Source: Symsagittifera roscoffensis (Eukaryota > Xenacoelomorpha > Acoela > Convolutidae). From it: a stretch of 64,000 bases of DNA. The notes under the pieces are model-generated. The model searched no databases. It worked only from the letters and a program-made list of their open reading frames with translations, and was not told the origin of the DNA. Below, in pieces: positions 57,901-64,000 of this stretch. The stretch covers positions 54,228,617 to 54,292,616 of the forward strand of contig NC_087070.1 of the NCBI RefSeq assembly GCF_963678635.1, written 5' to 3'. The position numbers and the translations under genes were made by a program. Position 1 is the stretch's first letter; every line of letters starts with the position of its first letter.

Positions 57901-58421
57901 TGTGTAACGTATTTCGACGGTAAAGATCTGAAGATACATCAAAACCTGGTCAAACAGAGCAGCCTGCTTTAATGACTGTTGGATATTCAAATCGTTCTTT
58001 ACCTCAAAGCCAGTTGAGAGTTTGTGTTTAACTTCAGATGTTGACTCATGCTTGACATGAAGCAATATGAATGAAACTGATGGGAGATGAACTTGTCATT
58101 CAATTTCGTTGAAATGTTCAATTTATGATAAGTTATCCTGAACTGCATCGTGAGAGTGATTTTCAATAGCACCTGTCTCAGGGAGCCTCTTGTAATAGAT
58201 TAAAAAATACATGATTTATCAGTTTACTTGAAAGCGAAGCTGGAACCATCTTCTGAAACTAAACAGAAGATTTTGAGCTCCTTGAATCTCACTAAATTTA
58301 TTTACGCAGTTGTTTGTCTAAGAACAGAAAAACATCTTTTGAAGTCTAATGAGAGAAGCGATTTCGAGCTCTTTAATCTCAACATTCGATGCGATTAGAA
58401 ATATTTTGGACTTAATGTGAG

Positions 58422-59900
58422 ATGGAGCAATTGAAATGTGGAGTGCAGAATTACCATTGGGGTAAGGTGGGGGAAACTAGTTTGGTGGCCAAGTTAGCCC
58501 TCAAAGGGGGTCACATTGACAGCATAGACTCACATGCACCCTATGCAGAGCTGTGGATGGGGGGACATCCGAACAAACCTTCACAAATTTTGGGGTGAGT
58601 TCATTTTGAAGTCGGTTTTTTATCACCGTGGAAATCCCGTAAAAAAGAGAAAATAACAGAAAAAATGCATGTTCCTGAACAAGGGGAACAAAGGCGTTTC
58701 TCTTCAAAGTACTGACCAGCTCTTGTTGGTCGTTTCTTTCGTGGATAAATGGTCCTAGTTTGCAGGCCAGTCGATTTTGAATAACAGTGCTTTTCTGGTG
58801 CGCATGTTCATATTTCAAAAAAAGATGTTGGAAAAAGAAAGTTTCACTGATTGTGATCATGTATGTGCTGTGGCTTCCACATAGATGGTGTAATACTGTA
58901 AGTGATAAAGTTGAAGTTTAGAAGTGGCACCAGCATCATTGATTTCATGGATGAAAACAAGAAACAGTTTGGAGGCGAGAGTAACCTCAAATATCTGTTC
59001 AAAGTTCTCTCTATCAGCCAACCTCTGTCCATCCAAATTCACCCGGACAAAGCATGGGCCAAAGTTCTTCACAAAGCCAAACCAGAGATCTATAAAGACG
59101 ATAATCACAAGCCAGAAATAGCAATTGCCTTGACTCCTTTCAAAGCTCTTTGTGGGTTCAGAAGTCTGAAAGATATCAATGAAAATCTAAGTGCAATTAG
59201 TCTTGCCAACCCGAACGCTCAGGAATATCTAGGCTTGTTGGTACTGAAAAGCGAGATGGATTTAAAAGCAGTGTTTATAAAACTTATGGAACTTGAGGCG
59301 GAAAAGGTCAAAGCCTTAGTCAGTAGTTTGCTAGCGGCAGAAAATTTTCCTTATAAGGAAATTTTAACACAATTACACGAGTTCTTCCCTTACGACCGTG
59401 GATGTCTTTGCTTGTATTTTCTGAACTATATCGAAATGAAACCGGGAGAAGCAATTTTTCTCGAAGCCTTGACACCTCATGCCTATATAGAAGGAGACTG
59501 CATAGAATGTATGGCCCTTTCTGATAATGTTGTGCGCGCTGGTTTGACACCGAAACTTATCGACGTGAAAACTTTGCAAGAAATCACAAACTACAAGTTT
59601 TCAACTGAGGTCGATTACCGAGTTGTTCCGAAGTGCGTGACTGAGTTCAATAAAGTTTATCTGCCGCCCTCTATTGACGAGTTTTCAGTCCAGTGTTTGA
59701 AACTCACGAGAAGTCACTCGGAAGCGTTAGCTCACGACAAGTATACTCGGATTCTACTGGTCGTCGAAGGGGATATTGAGATTAAACATTTGGATAACCA
59801 AAAAGAGTTATCCTGTGGCGCGGTTGTGCTTTTGTACCCACAAAACGATTACACAATTGCATCGAATGATCAGAATTCACTGGTGTTTATTGCATACTAA
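58422..59900 (+). CDS. MPI: Mannose-6-phosphate isomerase (type I), two exons
   Basis: Exons 58422-58594 and 58922-59900, GT-AG intron of 327 bp, 383 aa by my model. It interconverts fructose-6-phosphate and mannose-6-phosphate in the cytosol, feeding GDP-mannose and glycosylation. Exon 1 carries the N-terminal family motifs NYHWGKVGETSLVAKL and PYAELWMGGHPNKPS. Exon 2 has LSIQIHPDKAWA (zinc ligands Gln and His), DDNHKPEIAIALTPFKALCGF (zinc ligand Glu), and the active-site block FLEALTPHAYIEGDCIECMA with the last His ligand, then SDNVVRAGLTPK. All metal-binding positions expected in the family are present. The ATG at 58422 gives MEQLKCGVQNYHWGK, a typical start. Length is slightly below the human enzyme. 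Confidence 0.95.
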
Positions 59901-59961
59901 TTTCAACAAAAATTCTAAGCAATATGATTTCTTATCCTAATTTGTAGTTTGTATTTTCATG

Positions 59962-59967
59962 AATAAA
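59962..59967 (+). terminator. Poly(A) signal of MPI
   Basis: AATAAA 62 bases after the MPI stop codon, followed by T/G-rich sequence. Confidence 0.6.
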
Positions 59968-60467
59968 TTTTGGTTTAGGAGTAAAAAAATTACTCAGAGA
60001 GCGATAGCTACTCTTTTTGTTTCGGGTTTGCGATCAGACTCCTTAATTGAATTTATTCATGATTTGATTTGTAAAATATGTAGATTAACATCTAACTTAA
60101 CAATAACTGTGGCAATAGCTGTAAATTGATGAAATGATTTTGTTTTGCATTTACTTAAATTTTACTCCAAGGTTTTTTAACTATTCCCAAAAAAGTTCAA
60201 CTGCACAACAAAGTAATTGAAAAGTAGAGCTTTTCTCAGACAAATCACTGACGTCTCTGTAAATGACACTCCGAAGATTCAGGGCTTTGTCCTGGTACCA
60301 GCAGTCTTGTTTGTTTTAAATTACTGAAGAAAGAAGTGACGTAAGTTAGTGAATTGTGAGAGATTTTCAAAATAAGCCGTGAAAGACGAGTTCGCTTTCC
60401 AATGCAAATGTTTTTGAGACTTAAAGTCTTACCTCGCAAAAAGTACCAATTTTTGTCTAGTTTTAAC

Positions 60468-61420
60468 GCTCATGATTAGCAAGCGCTGTCAAATTGGAAC
60501 TTTTTAAAGCTTAACGATGTGATTGCAATTTCCACACGCTTGGTCTGAGGGTGACTTCATGCCTGGCGCTACAAAGACTGGAGTTCGAATCCGATCGGTA
60601 CCTGTTCTTTTTCCAAACTTGAAATTTTCGTCTTGAAAAAAAAATTGTCGGAGTATCGTTGGTCTTTTTTTTGTCGGTATAGTCGCCAGCACGGATTTTT
60701 CCAATACTGTAAGCTAATTTCACGATAATTGAGAGTCAGTTTGATGTTTCCTGCACTAGTTCAGGCAATGGATTTTCAAGAAGTCTCGCAGATGCTTGAA
60801 AAAGTATCCGGATATACAGTTTTAAGACGATTTTTCTAAATTTTTCTTTGTTTTCATTCTCCTCTCAGCCATAAGGCAGGAAGGAAGAGCTCCGTCTGAA
60901 ACTTTTACTTTTGCACTAAAAAAATTGTTGTAAATCATGAATTTATCTGATTGCATAATTTTTTTAAAATCTGATTTGTGCTCATTGGTTTATCACTCTC
61001 ACTGTGCATCCTGATAAGTTTTTATCCAATGATTTAGCAGTTAACATTTTTTTAATGATATCTCTTTGGTATTTTTTTCAAACTGGTTGAGTTTTCGACT
61101 TTGTCGCTTTCAGTTTACGTTGTCGGCTTAGTTTCCGCTTTGTTTTAACCATCCAGCCAAATCGCTTATTTGAATTTTAATTTATATATTATACTAACTT
61201 TTATTTTTTGATTTACCTCTGCTGCTTTTTTGTAATTTTTTACACCTTGACATCGTATATATTTCTTTTTTTTATTGGTTTTGTTTTTTCGATTAAAACT
61301 TTATTCTGCCCAAATGATTTCAGCCTATACTTTATCGGCTTAGTGACCTAATTTCGAGTCGTTTCAATCGAAACATATTTTTCATGCTCGCCCCTGGGTT
61401 GTACAAAATGCTAAACAGCT
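60468..61420 (+). repeat. tRNA-headed long interspersed repeat, copy 4
   Basis: TAGCAAGCGCTGTC, A-box-like TGGTCTGAGGG (60541), B box AGTTCGAATCC (60582), then TTGTCGGAGTATCGTTGG, GTTGTCGGCTTAGTTTCCGC (about 61120), AAACTTTATTCTGCCC and ATCGGCTTAGTGACC (61335). The order of head and body matches 35712-36560 but spacing is larger. Confidence 0.55.
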
Positions 61421-61479
61421 TAATAGAAATTATATTTCAAATTTTTCATGACAACAGTTTTTTCATCGCTTTTTTGTTT

Positions 61480-62050
61480 TTCCCCTTTTTTTCGGCTTGA
61501 TAGGTTTCGGCCTATTTTATATCGGTCTCACATTGCGTCCTTCGCCGAGCGAAACAAAGTGTGTGTTTGCGTGTCTATGTTTTGAGGGCGAGGGGGCCTA
61601 ATAACTTCTTATTAGTCTAAATATTTTTTCAATTTTTTTTTCGTTTTTGTGCTTCATAGGTTTCGGGCTATATTATATCGGCTTAGTTGTTTCATATTCT
61701 TTCATTTGACGAGCAAATAATGTTTTTTGAGTGTTCTGAGAGTGAGGGTGGCTTTTCATAAGTCTTAAATCTTGTTGATTATTTTTCGACTCAAAAGGTT
61801 TCTGCCAAGGTATTTGTTACCGCTTGGTAAATTATCTTCCGATGCTTATTTCATATTCTCAAAACTAGCTTTATTCATTATGATAGATCTATATTTTCGA
61901 CATTACGATTTTTTTTCTCTTGTGTTGTGCCTCTCTGTCTACTACTTCGCAGTCTTTGAAAAAAAAAAATTTGTCCGAGCACTGCTGGTTTTTATAATTT
62001 CTATGGCATGTGATTGGAAGCTCCGTTTCGCCGCCGCTGTAAATTTTCTC
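61480..62050 (+). repeat. Two further bodies of the tRNA-headed repeat, in tandem
   Basis: AGGTTTCGGCCTATTTTATATCGG (61509) and AGGTTTCGGGCTATATTATATCGG (61659) are two near-identical body segments about 150 bp apart, each followed by a TGTTCTGAG/GTTTTGAGGGCGAGG block. The end has GGAAGCTCCGTTTCGCC (62017). No pol III head is visible. Confidence 0.5.
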
Positions 62051-62711
62051 TCAATTTTTCCTAAATTTGACTAAAGCTTTCATGTCATTTTTAATGATGA
62101 ACCAGAATAGGCAAGTTGATTACGTAGGGCTTAAAATAAGGGAATTTTTGTGGTAAATTTTGGTTTTTGCTAAAATCAGCGGACTTATAGTGAAAATGAA
62201 GCTATCAAGACTTTTGAAATGTGTGAAATCACAATGAAAATGTTTCTTTTCATCGTCGTTTGACGACTTAAATATGAAATTTTTTAACACTGATGCATAT
62301 CAGAATCGGCGAGTTGTTGGTAAGTTTGTTGTTCCGACCATTGAAAATGGGGATGAACTTGGTATTTGGGTGTTTTTAGGTTTTTTTTTGTTTTCCACGC
62401 AAAACTAGGTCGAGAAAAACCGGTTTGAAATTTTTGTTTTTTTTTTTCGTCTCATTTTGAACAAATTAAGCGACCAAGCATGCTTACATCAGCTTAATTA
62501 TGCCTAATTTAAGGCCTAAAATATTAGCTTAAAGAAAGTAAAATTAGTTTTTTTAGTTTTTAGCTCCATATTAGGAACCAAAAACTTCAGATATGTTCAA
62601 TAATGTTCTGCAGAAAAAATAGGAAGTGAAATATATTTTTTAAATTTTTGAATTGGCCTATTTTACTATGACTTTCGAATATGCCTAATTTATTGTTGAA
62701 CATCAGATCCC

Positions 62712-62790
62712 TTCATCACACCACGCAGAAAAATGTACACCAATTTTATCACACCACGCAGAAAAATCTACACCAAGTAGAAAAATCTAC
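62712..62790. repeat. Short tandem duplication
   Basis: ATCACACCACGCAGAAAAAT followed by GTACACCAATTTT is repeated about 40 bases later, then a partial third AGAAAAATCTAC. Two and a half units. Confidence 0.7.
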
Positions 62791-64000
62791 TACTTGCACA
62801 GTAACCGGCTATCTTTGTTTCATATTGTACATGCATGTGACGGGCCCACATTTTTTCGGAACAAAATATGTTGCTTTTCCTCTCGTTCGAAATAAATAAT
62901 TGTCTTATGACCGCAAATGCGTTTTTATTACAAACCAAAACTGACAGTTTTCTATTCAAAAGATTTTTAAGTATTAACGAACGAAGAGTGTCCCGTACGA
63001 ATTCTCTAAAGGCAACATGAGTTTATAAATGAGTAACAAGAGAACTAAGAGGGGGACAGTGAGGCGTGTGGGGGGACAGTTATCGCACCAAATCCGAAGT
63101 AGCTCACAGGAGATGATAGAGAGGGGGCGATTGAGAGTTCTTATAATGGTATACGTATCGTTCTTTACCCAAAATGCTTGTCTACCTGAGACATAAGAAT
63201 TAAAACCGAAACATAGAAAAGGGCACTTAGCTGAATGAATACTGGATCTATTTGCTAAAGTAATTCAAATTGTCTTTTTGGGAATTGATTTTTAATTGAT
63301 GTAGTTGAGATTTGTCGTTTGTTCAGTTGGCAATTGACTTTTTGGTAAGTTTCTTTTGTTGTCTGTTATGTTTTTGACACGTGCGTCAAAGTGGCGGGAA
63401 CAAAAAGTTTTCTTTTCTGATGCCATGATCTGTTTCAGAAAAAGAAAGATTTAAAATTCGTTCCTACTCAATTTGTTTATGCTGGTCGATTTGACTTTAG
63501 ATTTGTTCTAGGTTGTGTTTTATGCATCTGCTATATGGAAGGCAAATTACGTTCTTGGAAAATAAAAGTGAAAATGGTGAATGAAATGTAAATTGATGTT
63601 TAGTAGCAAAATTGAGTTTTAGTTTTGAGATTTTTCCTTTGAAACTAACATAATTTGAAACAGAATCAAAAATTAAAATTTTCAGTTAGGTTTGTCAAAA
63701 AGATAAAACTATTGATAAAAATTCCTAAAATGCAGACTTTCGATGTTTTTTTTTCATTTTCTTGGTGGTTAATAATTTGGTTTCAAGCCTGCTTGCAAGT
63801 GGTTTAAAATCAATTAAGCTTCGGTAAGATGAAGATGATTAAAAGCCCAATACTGCAAGATTCAATTTGGACGGGAGACTTTTAATTACTTTTTTTTGCA
63901 CTTGCGATTAGCGAGTTTAAATAAATCGGGCATTTAAATGAAAGTTCAAATCCGTGACTGTTTTTGAAGTTTTTAATGAATCTTTTCGCCTGTTTTGGGT

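Larger units (their letters stand above)
51440..58421. other. Intergenic spacer between RNF121 and MPI
   Basis: Seven kilobases with no supported gene. It contains R2 repeats (about 52335-52740, 52850-53250, 56380-56540), a tRNA-derived repeat near 53370-53720, tandem units of about 170 bp (54600-55190) and tRNA-headed repeat material (57180-57900). Confidence 0.55.
59968..64000. other. Intergenic sequence to window end, repeat-bearing
   Basis: No supported gene. Contains tRNA-headed repeats (60468-62050), a small tandem duplication (62712-62790), a purine-rich patch near 63040-63130 and an R2 copy near 63410-63740. Confidence 0.5.

Overview
The window is animal-type nuclear DNA: AT-rich non-coding sequence, GT-AG introns, AATAAA poly(A) signals, tRNA-derived short repeats and three conserved metazoan housekeeping genes. 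The species cannot be named from what is visible. The left 45% is a nest of retroelements; the right 55% is host sequence peppered with non-coding repeats.

Retroelement half (1-29310). Two copies of one Ty3/gypsy-type LTR element lie head to head. The left copy (1-7866, minus strand) runs off the window edge inside RNase H. The right copy (8951 to about 28829, plus strand) is complete from LTR to LTR and about 19.9 kb long. A 1.1 kb remnant of a Penelope-like element (reverse transcriptase plus the end of a GIY-YIG nuclease) separates them. A much older LTR of the same kind, in reverse orientation, follows the right copy. The right element has a 2.9 kb leader with a TCCGGA-centred tandem array, a one-frame gag-pol (coiled coil, RG-rich stretch, capsid-like block, two zinc knuckles, DTGA protease, RT, RNase H, long linker, DD35E integrase with a GPF module), then a macrodomain-like segment at the Pol C-terminus. 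Two further coding blocks follow: a coiled-coil/NLS region read in one frame with an SGNH (GDSL) hydrolase, and an overlapping 2.2 kb block of unknown function. Both copies carry stops and frameshifts, so neither looks autonomous. The accessory domains (macrodomain, SGNH hydrolase, unknown block) are the most unusual content of the window.

Host half (29311-64000). Three genes are on the plus strand: an apparently single-exon L-2-hydroxyglutarate dehydrogenase (29619-30890), a six-exon RNF121-type RING E3 ligase (36728-51360, 333 aa by my splice model), and a two-exon mannose-6-phosphate isomerase (58422-59900, 383 aa). They have no functional link to one another. Introns and spacers are filled with at least three interspersed repeat families, a decayed copia-like integrase, a tandem array of about 170-bp units, and two unexplained higher-GC stretches between L2HGDH and RNF121.
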